In this document: in pieces, positions 47,901-63,100 of the stretch
Position numbering within the stretch: position 1 is the first letter of the stretch
Layout: the number at the start of each line of letters is the position of its first letter
From: Thinopyrum elongatum
Lineage: Eukaryota > Streptophyta > Magnoliopsida > Poales > Poaceae
Direction: 5' to 3'
Assembly (NCBI GenBank): GCA_011799875.1
Contig: JAAAXO010000119.1
Coordinates: 616,380-680,379, forward strand
DNA: 64,000 nucleotides
Notes under the pieces: generated by a model
What the model was told of the DNA's origin: nothing
Seen by the model: the letters and a program-made list of their open reading frames with translations, nothing else
Database searches by the model: none
Translations under genes and position numbers: made by a program

Positions 47901-50900
47901 CGTGAGCTCACCCATGGACACATGTAGGGATAATAATGTGCAGAATAATGGGATATGATTCCATTTGTGCACCAACAAGGCCTACATGTCTGTCTGGATA
48001 GAAGGAGGAGGCTCCTTGGTGCACCAAAACACCCCAAAAATGTAGTTTTGCATGCTCTATCACCCATCCCGCTGCCAGCCGCATGTTTGGGCAAGAACTT
48101 GCGTCATCCTTGGATGAATATGTATATAGCAGCTCTTCTGCACTCTTATCATTTACACGCAAAATAATAGGTCATTCCGAGTGTTGAAAGATGGCTCCCC
48201 GGCGCGATCAAATTACCTTGGAAGCTCGACTCACGGTCTGCCCCGGTGCTGGAATCCATTTAGGTTATATCCGTAGAACGGGCGTAATCTGGTCATACGA
48301 ACTCCGTTTGAGCTCCACAACCTGCCACAAGGACCGCAACGAAAAGCCGTATACCCCGGTGGCCCGCTTCGTCGGCTACAGTAAAGTTTTGGAGGCCAAA
48401 ACTGGCTTGCAAAATTGAGTTCCAGATGACTTAATCGCTGGCGTGTCCACTCCTAGCCTCTAAAATCGTTACGTGAGCTCAACCATGGACACATGTTGGG
48501 ATAATAATGTACAGAATAACGGGATATGATTCCATTTGTGCACCAACAAGGCACACATGTCTGTCTGGATAGAAGGAGGAGGCTCCTTGGTGCACCAAAA
48601 CACCCCAAAAATGTAGTTTTGCATGCTCTATCACCCATCCCGCTGCCAGCCGCATGTTTGGGCAAGAACATGCGTTATCCTTGGACGAAGATGTACATAG
48701 CAGCTCTTCTGCACTCTTATCATTTACACGCAAAATAATAGGTCATTCCGAGTGTTGAAAGATGGCTCCCCGGCGCGATCAACTTACCTTGGAAGCTCGA
48801 CTCACGGTCTGCCCCGGTGCTGGAATCCATTTAGGTTATATCCGTAGAACGGGCGTAATCTGGTCATACAAACTCCGTTTGAGCTCCACAACCTGCCACA
48901 ACGACCGCAACGAAAAGCCGTATACCCCGGTGGCCCACTTCGTCGGCTACAGTAAAGGTTTGGAGGCCAAAACTGGCTTGCAAAATTGAGTTCCAGATGA
49001 CTTAATCGCTGGCGTGTCCACTCCTAGCCTCTAAAATCGTTACGTGAGCTCACCCATGGACACATGTTGGGATAATAATGTACAGAATAATGGGATATGA
49101 TTCCATTTGTGCACCAACAAGTCCCACATGTCTGTCTAGATAGAAGGAGGAGGCTCCTTGGTGCACCAAAACACCCCAAAAATGTAGTTTTGCATGCTCT
49201 ATCGCCCATCCCGCTGCCAGCCGCATGTTTGGGCAAGAACATGCATCATCCTTGGATGAAGATGTGCATAGCAGCTCTTCTGCGCTCTTATCATTGACAC
49301 ACGAAATAATAGGTCATTCCGAGTGTTGAAAGATGGCTCCCCGGCGCGATCAACTTACCTTGGAAGCTCGACTCATGGTCTGCCCCGGTGCTGGAATTCA
49401 TTTAGGTTGTATCCGTAGAACGGGCGTAATCTGGTCATACGAACTCCGTTTGAGCTCCACAATCTGCCAAAATGACCGCAACGAAAAGCTGTATACCCCA
49501 GTGGCCCACTTCGTCGGCTACGGTAAAGTTTCGGAGGCCAAAACTGGCTTGAAAAATTGAGTTCCTGATGATTTAATCGCTGGCGTGTCCACTCCTAGCC
49601 TCTAAAATCGTTACATGAGCTCACCCATGGACACATGTAGGGATAATAATGTGCAGAATAACGGGATATGATTCCATTTGTGCACCAACAAGGCCTACAT
49701 GTCTGTCTGGATAGAAGGAGGAGGCTCCTTGGTGCACCAAAACACCCCAAAAATGTAGTTTTGCATGCTCTATCACCCATCCCGCTGCCAGCCGCATGTT
49801 TGGGCAAGAACTTGCGTCATCCTTGGACGAAGATGTATATAGCAGCTCTTCTGCACTCTTATCATTTACACGCAAAATAATAGGTCATTCCGAGTGTTGA
49901 AAGATGGCTCCCCGGCGCGATCAACTTACCTTGGAAGCTCGACTCACGGTCTGCCCCGGTGCTGGAATCCATTTAGGTTATATCCGTAGAACGGGCGTAA
50001 TCTGGTCATACGAACTCCGTTTGAGCTCCACAACCTGCCACAACGACTGCAACGAAAAGCCGTATACCCCGGTGGCCCACTTCGTTAGCTACAGTAAAGT
50101 TTTGGAGGCCAAAACTGGCTTGCAAAATTGAGTTCCAGATGACTTAATCGCTGGCGTGTCCACTCCTAGCCTCTAAAATCGTTACGTGAGCTCACCCATG
50201 GACACTTGTTGGGATAATAATGTATAGAATAACGGGAGATGATTCCATTTGTGCACCAACAAGGACCACATGTCTGTCTGGATAGAAGGAGGAGGCTCCT
50301 TAGTGCACCAAAACACCCCAAATATGTAGTTTTGCATGCTCTATCACCCATCCCGCTGCCAGCCGCATGTTTGGGCAAGAACATGCGTCATCCTTGGACG
50401 AAGATGTACATAGCAGCTCTTCTGCACTCTTATCATTTGCACGCAAAATAATAGGTCATTCCGAGTATTGAAAAATGGCTCCCCGGCGCGATCAACTTAC
50501 CTTGGAAGCTCGACTCACGGTCTGCCCCGGTGCTGGAATCCATTTAGGTTATATCCGTAGAACGGGCGTAATCTGGTCATACGAACTCCGTTTGAGCTCC
50601 ACAACCTGCCACAAGGACCGCAACGAAAAGCCGTATACCCCGGTGGCCCGCTTCGTCGGCTACAGTAAAGTTTTGGAGGCCAAAACTGGCTTGCAAAATT
50701 GAGTTCCAGATGACTTAATCGCTGGCGTGTCCACTCCTAGCCTCTAAAATCGTTACGTGAGCTCACCCATGGACACATGTTGGGATAATAATGTACAGAA
50801 TAACGGGATATGATTCCATTTGTGCACCAACAAGGCACACATGTCTGTCTGGATAGAAGGAGGAGGCTCCTTGGTGCACCAAAACACCCCAAAAATGTAG

Positions 50901-53900
50901 TTTTGCATGCTCTATCACCCATCCCGCTGCCAGCCGCATGTTTGGGCAAGAACATGCATCATCCTTGGATGAAGATGTGCATAGCAGCTCTTCTGCACTC
51001 TTATCATTGACACACGAAATAATAGGTCATTCCGAGTGTTGAAAGATGGCTCCCCGGCGCGATCAACTTACCTTGGAAGCTCGACTCATGGTCTGCCCCG
51101 GTGCTGGAATCCATTTAGGTTGTATCCTTAGAACAGGCGTAATCTGGTCATACGAACTCCGTTTGAGCTCCACAACCTGCCAAAATGACCGCAACGAAAA
51201 GCTGTATACCTCGGTGGCCCACTTCGTCGGCTATGGTAAAGTTTCGGAGGCCAAAACTGGCTTGCAAAATTGAGTTCCTGATGATTTAATCGCTGGCGTG
51301 TCCACTCCTAGCCTCTAAAATCGTTACGTGAGCTCACCCATGGACACATGTAGGGATAATAATGTGCAGAATAATGGGATATGATTCCATTTGTGCACCA
51401 ACAAGGCCTACATGTCTGTCTGGATAAAAGGAGGAGGCTCCTTGGTGCACCAAAACACCCCAAAAATGTAGTTTTGCATGCTCTATCACCCATCCCGCTG
51501 CCAGCCGCATGTTTGGGCAAGAACATGCGTCATCCTTGGACGAAGATGTACATAGCAGCTCTTCTGCACTCTTATCATTTACACGCAAAATAATAGGTCA
51601 TTCCGAGTGTTGAAAGATGGCTCCCCGGCGCGATCAACTTACCTTGGAAGCTCGACTCACGGTCTGCCCCGGTGCTGGAATCCATTTAGGTTATATCCGT
51701 AGAACGGGCGTAATCTGGTCATACGAACTCCGTTTGAGCTCCACAACCTGCCACAACGACCGCAACAAAAAGCCGTATACCCCGGTGGCCCACTTCGTCG
51801 GCTACAGTAAAGTTTTGGAGGCCAAAACTGGCTGGCAAAATTGAGTTCCAGATGACTTAATCACTGGCGTGTCCACTCCTAGCCTCTAAAATAGTTACGC
51901 GAGCTCACCCATGGACACATGTTGGGATAATAATGTATAGAATAACGGGATATGATTCCATTTGTGCACCAACAAGGCCCACATGTCTGTCTGGATAGAA
52001 GGAGGAGGCTCCTTAGTGCACCAAAACACCCCAAAAATGAAGTTTTGCCTGCTCTATCACCCAACCCGCTGCCAGCCGCATGTTTGGGCAAGAACATGCA
52101 TCATCCTTGGATGAAGATGTGCATAGCAGCTCTTCTGGGCTCTTATAATTGACACGCGAAATAATAGGTCATTCCGAGTGTTGAAAGATGGCGCCCCGGC
52201 GCGATCAACTTACCTTGGAAGCTCGACTCACGGTCTGCCCCGGTGCTGGAATCCATTTAGGTTGTATCCGTAGAACGGGTGTAATCTGGTCATACGAACT
52301 CCGTTTGAGCTCCAGAACCTGCCAAAATAACCGCAACGAAAAGCCGTATACCCCGGTGGCCCACTTCGTCGGCTACGGTAAAGTTTCGGAGGCCAAAACT
52401 GGCTTGCAAAATTGAGTTCCTGATGATTTAATCGCTGGCGTGTCCACTCCTAGCCTCTAAAATCGTTACGTGAGCTCACCCATGGACACATGTAGGGATA
52501 ATAATGTGCAGAATAACGGGATATGATTCCATTTGTGCACCAACAAGGCCTACATGTCTGTCTGGATAGAAGGAGGAGGCTCCTTGGTGCACCAAAACAC
52601 CCCAAAAATGTAGTTTTGCATGCTCTATCACCCATCCCGCTGCCAGCCGCATGTTTGGGCAAGAACATGCATCATCCTTGGACAAAGATGTGCACAGCAG
52701 CTCTTCTGCACTCTTATCATTGACACGCGAAATAATAGGTCATTCCGAGTGTTGAAAGATGGCTCCCCGGCGCGATCAACTTACCTTGGAAGCTCGACTC
52801 ACGGTCTGCCCCGGTGCTGGAATCCATTTAGGTTGTATCCGTAGAACAGGCGTAATCTGGTCATCGAACTCCGTTTGAGCTCCACAACCTGCCAAAATGA
52901 CCGCAACGAAAAGCTGTATACCCCGGTGGCCCACTTCGTCGGCTATGGTAAAGTTTCGGAGGCCAAAACTGGCTTGCAAAATTGAGTTCCTGATGATTTA
53001 ATCGCTGGCGTGTCCACTCCTAGCCTCTAAAATCGTTACGTGAGCTCACCCATGGACACATGTAGGGATAATAATGTGCAGAATAACGGGATATGATTCC
53101 ATTTGTGCACCAACAAGGCCTACATGTCTGTCTGGATAAAAGGAGGAGGCTCCTTGGTGCACCAAAACACCCCAAAAATGTAGTTTTGCATGCTCTATCA
53201 CCCATCCCGCTGCCAGCCGCATGTTTGGGCAAGAACATGCGTCATCCTTGGACGAAGATGTACATAGCAGCTCTTCTGCACTCTTATCATTTACACGCAA
53301 AATAATAGGTCATTCCGAGTGTTGAAAGATGGCTCCCCGGCGCGATCAACTTACCTTGGAAGCTCGACTCACGGTCTGCCCCGGTGCTGGAATCCATTTA
53401 GGTTATATCCGTAGAACGGGCGTAATCTGGTCATACGAACTCCGTTTGAGCTCCACAACCTGCCACAACGACCGCAACAAAAAGCCGTATACCCCGGTGG
53501 CCCACTTCGTCGGCTACAGTAAAGTTTTGGAGGCCAAAACTGGCTGGCAAAATTGAGTTCCAGATGACTTAATCACTGGCGTGTCCACTCCTAGCCTCTA
53601 AAATAGTTACGCGAGCTCACCCATGGACACATGTTGGGATAATAATGTATAGAATAACGGGATATGATTCCATTTGTGCACCGACAAGGCCCACATGTCT
53701 GTCTGGATAGAAGGAGGAGGCTCCTTAGTGCACCAAAACACCCCAAAAATGTAGTTTTGCATGCTCTATCACCCATCCCGCTGCCAGCCGCATGTTTGGG
53801 CAAGAACATGCATCATCCTTGGATGAAGATGTGCATAGCAGCTCTTCTGTGCTCTTATAATTGACACGCGAAATAATAGGTCATTCCGAGTGTTGAAAGA

Positions 53901-55300
53901 TGGCTCCCCGGCGCGATCAACTTACCTTGGAAGCTCGACTCACGGTCTGCCCCGGTGCTGGAATCCATTTAGGTTGTATCCGTAGAACAGGCGTAATCTG
54001 GTCATACGAACTCCGTTTGAGCTCCACAACCTGCCAAAATGACCGCAACGAAAAGCTGTATACCCCGGTGGCCCACTTCGTCGGCTATGGTAAAGTTTCG
54101 GAGGCCAAAACTGGCTTGCAAAATTGAGTTCCTGATGATTTAATCGCTGGCGTGTCCACTCCTAGCCTCTAAAATTGTTACGTGAGCTCACCCATGGACA
54201 CATGTAGGGATAATAATGTGCAGAATAACGGGATATGATTCCATTTGTGCACCAACAAGGCCTACATGTCTGTCTGGATAAAAGGAGGAGGCTCCTTGGT
54301 GCACCAAAACACCCCAAAAATGTAGTTTTGCATGCTCTATCACCCATCCCGCTGCCAGCCGCATGTTTGGGCAAGAACATGCGTCATCCTTGGACGAAGA
54401 TGTACATAGCAGCTCTTCTGCACTCTTATCATTTACACGCAAAATAATAGGTCATTCCGAGTGTTGAAAGATGGCTCCCCGGCGCGATCAACTTACCTTG
54501 GAAGCTCGACTCACGGTCTGCCCCGGTGCTGGAATCCATTTATGTTATATCCGTAGAACGGGCGTAATCTGGTCATACGAACTCCGTTTGAGCTCCACAA
54601 CCTGCCACAACGACCGCAACAAAAAGCCGTATACCCCGGTGGCCCACTTCATCGGCTACAGTAAAGTTTTGGAGGCCAAAACTAGCTGGCAAAATTGAGT
54701 TCCAGATGACTTAATCACTAGCGTGTCCACTCCTAGCCTCTAAAATAGTTACGCGAGCTCACCCATGGACACATGTTGGGATAATAATGTATAGAATAAC
54801 GGGATATGATTCCATTTGTGCACCAACAAGGCCCACATGTCTGTCTGGATAGAAGGAGGAGGCTCCTTAGTGCACCAAAACACTCCAAAAATGTAGTTTT
54901 GCATGCTCTATCACCCATCCCGCTGCCAGCCGCATGTTTGGGCAAGAACATGCATCATCCTTGGATGAAGATGTGCATAGCAGCTCTTCTGTGCTCTTAT
55001 AATTGACACGCGAAATAATAGGTCATTCCGAGTGTTGAAAGATGGCTCCCCGGCGCGATCAACTTACCTTGGAAGCTCGACTCACGGTCTGCCCCGGTGC
55101 TGGAATCCATTTAGGTTGTATCCGTAGAACGGGCGTAATCTGGTCATACGAACTCCGTTTGAGCTCCAGAACCTGCCAAAATGACCGCAACGAAAAGCCG
55201 TATACCCCGGTGGCCCACTTCGTCGGCTACGGTAAAGTTTCGGAGGCCAAAACTGGCTTGCAAAATTGAGTTCCTGATGATTTAATCGCTGGCGTGTCCA
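44990..55300 (+). repeat. Dimer-type (1142-bp) higher-order region
   Basis: Two variants tend to alternate. Type A has ACATGTAGGGATAA with GGCCTACATG and is preceded by TTCCTGATGATTT. Type B has ATGTTGGGATAA with GGCCCACATG (or GGCACACATG) and is preceded by TTCCAGATGACTT. Type B is at 45100, 46242, 47384, 48526, 49097, 50239, 50810, 51952, 53664 and 54806, and type A mostly lies between. Alternation is interrupted where two of one type are adjacent (48526/49097, 50239/50810, 52523/53093). Confidence 0.75.
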
Positions 55301-55629
55301 CTCCTAGCCTCTAAAATGGTTACGTGAGCTCACCCATGGACACATGTAGGGATAATAATGTGCAGAATAACGGGATATGATTCCATTTGTGCACCAACAA
55401 GGCCTACATGTCTGTCTGGATAGAAGGAGGAGGCTCCTTGGTGCACCAAAACACCCCAAAAATGTAGTTTTGCATGCTCTATCACCCATCCCGCTGCCAG
55501 CCGCATGTTTGGGCAAGAACATGCATCATCCTTGGACAAAGATGTGCACAGCAGCTCTTCTGCACTCTTATCATTGACACGCGAAATAATAGGTCATTCC
55601 GAGTGTTGAAAGATGGCTCCCCGGCGTGA

Positions 55630-58600
55630 TCAACTTACCTTGGAAGCTCGACTCACGGTCTGCCCCGGTGCTGGAATCCATTTAGGTTGTATCCGTAGAA
55701 CGGGCGTAATCTGGTCATACGAACTCCGTTTGAGCTCCACAACCTTCCAAAATGACCGCAACGAAAAGCCATATACCCTGGTGGCCCACTTCGTCGGCTA
55801 CGGCAAAGTTTCGGCGGCCAAAACTGGCTTGCAAAATTGAGTTCCTGATGATTTAATCGCTGGCTTGTCCACTCCTAGCCTCTAAAATCGTTACGTGAGC
55901 TCACCCATGGACACATGTTGGTATAATAATGTGCAGAATAACGGGATATGATTCCATTTGTGCACCAACAAGGCCTACATATCTGTCTGGATAGAAGGAG
56001 GAGGCTCCTTGGTGCACCAAAACAACCCAAAAATGTAGTTTTGCATGCTCTATCACCCATCCCGCTGCCAGCCGCATGTTTGGGCAAGAACATGCGTCAT
56101 CCTTGGATGAAGATGTGCATAGCAGCTCTTCTACGCTCTTATCATTTACACGCAACATAATAGGTCATTCCGAGTATTGAAAGATGGCTCACCGGCGCGA
56201 TCAACTTACCTTGGAAGCTCGACTCACGGTCTGCCCCGGTGCTGGAATCCATTTAGGTTGTATCCGTAGAACGGGCGTAATCTGGTCATACGAACTCTGT
56301 TTGAGCTCCACAACCTGCCAAAACGACCGCAACGAAAAGCCGTATACCCTGGGAGCCCACTTCATCGGCTACGGCAAAGTTTCAGAGGCCAAAACTGGCT
56401 TGCAAAATTGAGTTCCTGATGATTTAATCGCTGGCGTGTCCACTCCTGGCCTCTAAAATCGTTACGTGAGCTCACCCATGGACACATGTTGGGGCAATAA
56501 TGCACAGAATAATGGGATATGATTCCATTTGTGCACCAACAAGGCCTACATGTCTGTCTGGATAGAAGGAGGAGGCTCCTTGGTGCACCAAAACACACCA
56601 AAAATGAAGTTTTGCATGCTCTATCACCCATCCCGCTGCCAGCCGCATGTTTGGGCAAGAACATGCGTCACCCTTGGACGAAGATGTGCATAGCAGATCT
56701 TCTGCACTCTTATCATTTACACACAAAATAATAGGTCATTCCGAGTGTTGAAAGATGGCTCACCGGCGCGATCAACTTACCTTGGAAGCTCGACTCACGG
56801 TCTGCCCCGGTGCTGGAATCCATTTAGGTTGTATCCATAGAACGGGCGTAATCTGGTCATACGAACTCCGTTTGAGCTCCACAACCTGCCACAACGACTG
56901 CAACGAAAACCCGTATACCCCGGTGGCCCACTTCGTCAGCTACGGTAAAGTTTTGGAGGCCAAAACTGGCTTGCAAAATTGAGTTCCTGATGATTTATTC
57001 GCTGGCATGTCCACTCCTAGCCTCTAAAATCGTTACGTGAGCTCACCCATGGACACATGTTGGGATAATAATGTGCAGAATAATGGGATATGATTCCATT
57101 TGTGCACCAACAAGGCCTACATGTCTGTCTGGATAGAAGGAGGAGGCTCCTTGGTGCACCAAAACACCCCAAAAATGAAGTTTTGCATGCTCTATCACCC
57201 ATCCCGCTGCCAGCCGCATGTTTGGCCAAGAACATGCATCATCCTTGGATGAAGATGTGCATAGCAGCTCTTCTGCGCTCTTATCATTTACACGCAAAAT
57301 AATAGGTCATTCCGAGTGTTGAAAGATGGCTCCCCGGCGCGATCAACTTACCTTGGAAGCTCGACTCACGGTATGCCCCGGTGCTGGAATCCATTTAGGT
57401 TATATCCGTAGAACGGGCGTAATCTGGTCATATGAACTCTGTTTGAGCTCCACAACCTGCCACAACGACCGCAACGAAAAGCCGTATACCCAGGTGGCCC
57501 ACTTTGTCGTCTACGGTAAAGTTTTGGAGGCCAAAACTGGCTTGCAAAATTGAGTTCCAGATGATTTAATCGCTGGCGTGTCCACTCCTAGCCTCTAAAA
57601 TCGTTACGTGAGCTCACCCATGGACACATGTTGGGATAATAATGTACAGAATAACGGGATATGATACCATTTGTGCACCAACAAGGCCCACATGTCTGTC
57701 TGGATAGAAGGAGGAGGCTCCTTGGTGCACCAAAACACCCCAAAAATGTAGTTTTGCATGTTCTATCACCCATCCCGCTGCCAGCCGCATGTTTGGGCAA
57801 GAACATGCATCATCCTTGGATGAAGATGTGCATAGCAGCTCTTCTGCGCTCTTATCATTGACACGCTATATAATAGGTCATTCCGAGTGTTGAAAGATGG
57901 CTCCCCGGCGCGATCAACTTACCTTGGAAGCTCGACTCACGGTCTGCCCCGGTGCTGGAATCCATTTAGGTTGTATCCGTAGAACGGGCGTAATCTGGTC
58001 ATACGAACTCCGTTTGAGCTCCACAACCTTCCAAAATGACCGCAACGAAAAGCCATATACCCTGGTGGCCCACTTCGTCGGCTACGGCAAAGTTTCGGCG
58101 GCCAAAACTGGCTTGCAAAATTGAGTTCCTGATGATTTAATCGCTGGCTTGTCCACTCCTAGCCTCTAAAATCGTTACGTGAGCTCACCCATGGACACAT
58201 GTTGGTATAATAATGTGCAGAATAACGGGATATGATTCCATTTGTGCACCAACAAGGCCTACATATCTGTCTGGATAGAAGGAGGAGGCTCCTTGGTGCA
58301 CCAAAACAACCCAAAAATGTAGTTTTGCATGCTCTATCACCCATCCCGCTGCCAGCCGCATGTTTGGGCAAGAACATGCGTCATCCTTGGATGAAGATGT
58401 GCATAGCAGCTCTTCTACGCTCTTATCATTTACACGCAACATAATAGGTCATTCCGAGTATTGAAAGATGGCTCACCGGCGCGATCAACTTACCTTGGAA
58501 GCTCGACTCACGGTCTGCCCCGGTGCTGGAATCCATTTAGGTTGTATCCGTAGAACGGGCGTAATCTGGTCATACGAACTCTGTTTGAGCTCCACAACCT

Positions 58601-60197
58601 GCCAAAACGACCGCAACGAAAAGCCGTATACCCTGGGAGCCCACTTCATTGGCTACGGCAAAGTTTCAGAGGCCAAAACTGGCTTGCAAAATTGAGTTCC
58701 TGATGATTTAATCGCTGGCGTGTCCACTCCTGGCCTCTAAAATCGTTACATGAGCTCACCCATGGACACATGTTGGGGCAATAATGCACAGAATAATGGG
58801 ATATGATTCCATTTGTGCACCAACAAGGCCTACATGTCTGTCTGGATAGAAGGAGGAGGCTCCTTGGTGCACCAAAACACACCAAAAATGAAGTTTTGCA
58901 TGCTCTATCACCCATCCCGCTGCCAGCCGCATGTTTGGGCAAGAACATGCGTCATCCTTGGACGAAGATGTGCATAGCAGATCTTCTGCACTCTTATCAT
59001 TTACACACAAAATAATAGGTCATTCCGAGTGTTGAAAGATGGCTCACCGGCGCGATCAACTTACCTTGGAAGCTCGACTCACGGTCTGCCCCGGTGCTGG
59101 AATCCATTTAGGTTGTATCCATAGAACGGGCGTAATCTGGTCATACGAACTCCGTTTGAGCTCCACAACCTGCCACAACGACTGCAACGAAAACCCGTAT
59201 ACCCCGGTGGCCCACTTCGTCAGCTACGGTAAAGTTTTGGAGGCCAAAACTGGCTTGCAAAATTGAGTTCCTGATGATTTATTCGCTGGCATGTCCACTC
59301 CTAGCCTCTAAAATCGTTACGTGAGCTCACCCATGGACACATGTTGGGATAATAATGTGCAGAATAATGGGATATGATTCCATTTGTGCACCAACAAGGC
59401 CTACATGTCTGTCTGGATAGAAGGAGGAGGCTCCTTGGTGCACCAAAACACCCCAAAAATGAAGTTTTGCATGCTCTATCACCCATCCCGCTGCCAGCCG
59501 CATGTTTGGCCAAGAACATGCATCATCCTTGGATGAAGATGTGCATAGCAGCTCTTCTGCGCTCTTATCATTTACACGCAAAATAATAGGTCATTCCGAG
59601 TGTTGAAAGATGGCTCCCCGGCGCGATCAACTTACCTTGGAAGCTCGACTCACGGTATGCCCCGGTGCTGGAATCCATTTAGGTTATATCCGTAGAACGG
59701 GCGTAATCTGGTCATATGAACTCTGTTTGAGCTCCACAACCTGCCACAACGACCGCAACGAAAAGCCGTATACCCAGGTGGCCCACTTTGTCGTCTACGG
59801 TAAAGTTTTGGAGGCCAAAACTGGCTTGCAAAATTGAGTTCCAGATGATTTAATCGCTGGCGTGTCCACTCCTAGCCTCTAAAATCGTTACGTGAGCTCA
59901 CCCATGGACACATGTTGGGATAATAATGTACAGAATAACGGGATATGATACCATTTGTGCACCAACAAGGCCCACATGTCTGTCTGGATAGAAGGAGGAG
60001 GCTCCTTGGTGCACCAAAACACCCCAAAAATGTAGTTTTGCATGTTCTATCACCCATCCCGCTGCCAGCCGCATGTTTGGGCAAGAACATGCATCATCCT
60101 TGGATGAAGATGTGCATAGCAGCTCTTCTGCGCTCTTATCATTGACACGCTATATAATAGGTCATTCCGAGTGTTGAAAGATGGCTCCCCGGCGCGA
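55630..60197 (+). repeat. Near-perfect tandem duplication of a 4-monomer block (2 x 2284 bp)
   Basis: About 55630-57913 repeats at about 57914-60197, offset 2284. Shared rare variants include ACATATCTGTC (55976/58260), AACCTTCCAAAATG (55740/58024), ACACGCTATATAATAGG at 57861/60145 and GTTTGGCCAAG (57230/59514). I noted only a few substitutions (around 56367, 56467 and 56672 against their partners). Borders are approximate to about 20 bp. Confidence 0.88.
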
Positions 60198-63100
60198 TCA
60201 ACTTACCTTGGAAGCTCGACTCACGGTCTGCCCCGGTGCTGGAATCCATTTAGGTTGTATCTGTAGAACGGGCGTAATCTGGTCATACGAACTCTGTTTG
60301 AGCTCCACAACCTGCCAAAATGACCGCAACGAAAAGCCGTATACCCCGGTGGCCCACTTCGTCGGCTACGGTAAAGTTTCGGAGGCCAAAACTGGCTTGC
60401 AAAATTGAGTTCCTGATGATTTAATCGCTGGTGTGTCCACTCCTAGCCTCTAAAATCATTACGTGAGCTCACCCATGGACACATGTAGGGATAATAATGT
60501 GCAGAATAACGGGATATGATTCCATTTGTGCACCAACAAGGCCTACATGTCTATCTGGATAGAAGGAGGAGGCTCCTTGGTGCACCAAAACACCCCAAAA
60601 ATGTAGTTTTGCATGCTCTATCACCCATCCCGCTGCCAGCCGCATGTTTGGGCAAGAACATGCATCATCCTTGGACAAAGATGTGCATAGCAGCTCTTCT
60701 GCGCTCTTATCATTTACACGCAAAATAATAGGTCATTCCGAGTGTTGAAAGATGGCTCACCGGCGCGATCAACTTACCTTGGAAGCTCGACTACCGGTCT
60801 GCCCCGGTGCTGGAATCCATTTAGGTTGTACCCGTAGAACGGGCGTAATCTGGTCATACGAACTCCGTTTGAGCTCCACAACCTGCCACAACAACCGTAA
60901 CGAAAAGCCGTATACCCCGCTGGCGCACATCGTTGGCTACGGTAAAGTTTCGGAGGCCAAAAATGGCTTGCAATATTGAGTTCCTGATGATTTAATCGCT
61001 GGCGTGTCCACTCCTAGCCTCTAAAATCGTTACGTGAGCTCAGCCATGGACACATGTTGGGATAATAATGTGTAGAATAACGGGATATGATTCCATTTGT
61101 GCACCAACAAGGCCTACATGTCTGTCTGGTTAGAAGGAGGAGGCTCGTTGGTGCCCCAAAACACCCCAAAAATGAAGTTTTGCATGCTCTATCACCCATC
61201 CCGCTGCCAGCCGCATGTTTGGGCAAGAACATGCGTCATCCTTGGATGAAGATGTGCATAGCAGCACTTCTGCGCTCTTATTATTTACATGCAAAATAAT
61301 AGGTCATTCCGAGTGTTGAAAGATGGCTCCCCGGCGCGATCAACTTACCTTGGAAGCTCGACTCACGATCTGCCCCGGTCCTGGAATCCATTTAGGTTGT
61401 ATCCGTAGAACGGGCGTAATCTAGTCATACGAACTCCGTTTGAGCTCCACAACCTGCCAAAACGACCGCAACGAAAATCCGTATACCCTGGTGGCCCACT
61501 TTGTTGGCTACGGCAAAGTTTCGGAGCCCAAAACGGGCTTGCAAAATTGAGTTCCTGATGATTTAATCGCTGGCGTGTCCACTCCCAGCCTCTAAAATCG
61601 TTACGTGAGCTCACCCATGGACACATGTTGGGACAATAATGTACAGAATAACAGGATATGATTCCATTTGTGCACCAACAAGGCCTACATGTTTGTCTGG
61701 ATAGAAGGAGGAGGCTCCTTGGTGCACCAAAAGACACCAAAAATGAAGTTTTGCATGCTCTATCACCCATCCCGCTGCCAGCCGCATGTTTGGGCAAGAA
61801 CATGCGTCATCCTTGGATGAAGATTTGCATAGCAGCTCTTCTATGCTCTTATCATTACACGCAAAATAATAGGTCATTTCGAGTGTTGAAAGATGGCTCA
61901 CCGGCGCGATCAACTTACCTTGGAAGCTCGACTCACGGTCTGCCCCGGTGCTAGAATCCATTTAGGTTGTATCCGTAGAACGGGCGTAATCTGGTCATAC
62001 GAACTCCGTTTGAGGTCCTCAACCTGCCAAAATGACCGCAACGAAAAGCCGTATACCCTGGTGGCCCACTTCGTCGGCTATGGTAAAGTTTCGGAGGCCA
62101 AAACTGGCTTGAAAATTGAGTACCTGATGATTTAATCGCTGGCGTGTCCACTCCTAGCCTCTAAAAACGTTACGTGAGCTCACCCATGGACACATGTTGG
62201 GATAATAATGTGCAAAATAATGGGATATGATTCCATTTGTGCACCAACAAGGCTTACATGTCTGTCTGGATAGAAGGAAGAGGCTCCTTGCTGCACCAAA
62301 ACACCCCAAAAATGAAGTTTTGCATGCTCTATCACCCATCCCGCTGCCAGCCGCATGTTTGGGCAAGAACATGCGTCATCCTTGGATGAAGATGTGCATA
62401 GCAGCTCTTCTGTGCTCTTATCATTTACACGCAAAATAATAGGTCATTTCGAGTGTTGAAAGATGGCTCCCCGGTGTGATCAACTTACCTTGGAAGCTCG
62501 ACTCACGGTCTGCCCCGGTGCTGGAATCCATTTAGGTTGTATCCGTAGAACGGGCGTACGAACTCCGTTTGAGGTCCACAACCTGCCAAAACGACCGCAA
62601 CGAAAAGCCGTATACCCCGGTGGCCCACTTCGTCGGCTACGGCAAAGTTTCGGAGGCCAAATCTGGCTAGCAAAATTGAGTTCCTGATGATTTAATCGCT
62701 GGCGTGTCCACTCCTAGCCTCTAAAATCGTTATGTGAGCTCACCCATGGACACATGTTGGGACAATAATGTACAGAATAACGGGATATGATTCCATTTGC
62801 GCACCAACAAGGCCTACATGTCAGTCTGGATTGAAGGAGGAGGCTCCTTGGTGCACCAAAACACCCCAAAAATGAAGTTTTGCATTCTCTATCACCCATC
62901 CCGCTGCCAGCTGCATGTTTGGGCAAGAACATGCGTCATCCTTGGACGAAGATGTGCATAGCAGCTCTTCTGCGCTCTTACCATTTACACGCAAAATAAT
63001 AGGCCATTCCGAGTGTTGAAAGATGGCTCCCCGGTGCGATCAACTTACCTTGGAAGCTCGACTCACGGTCTGCCCCGGTGCTGGAATCCATTTAGGTTGT

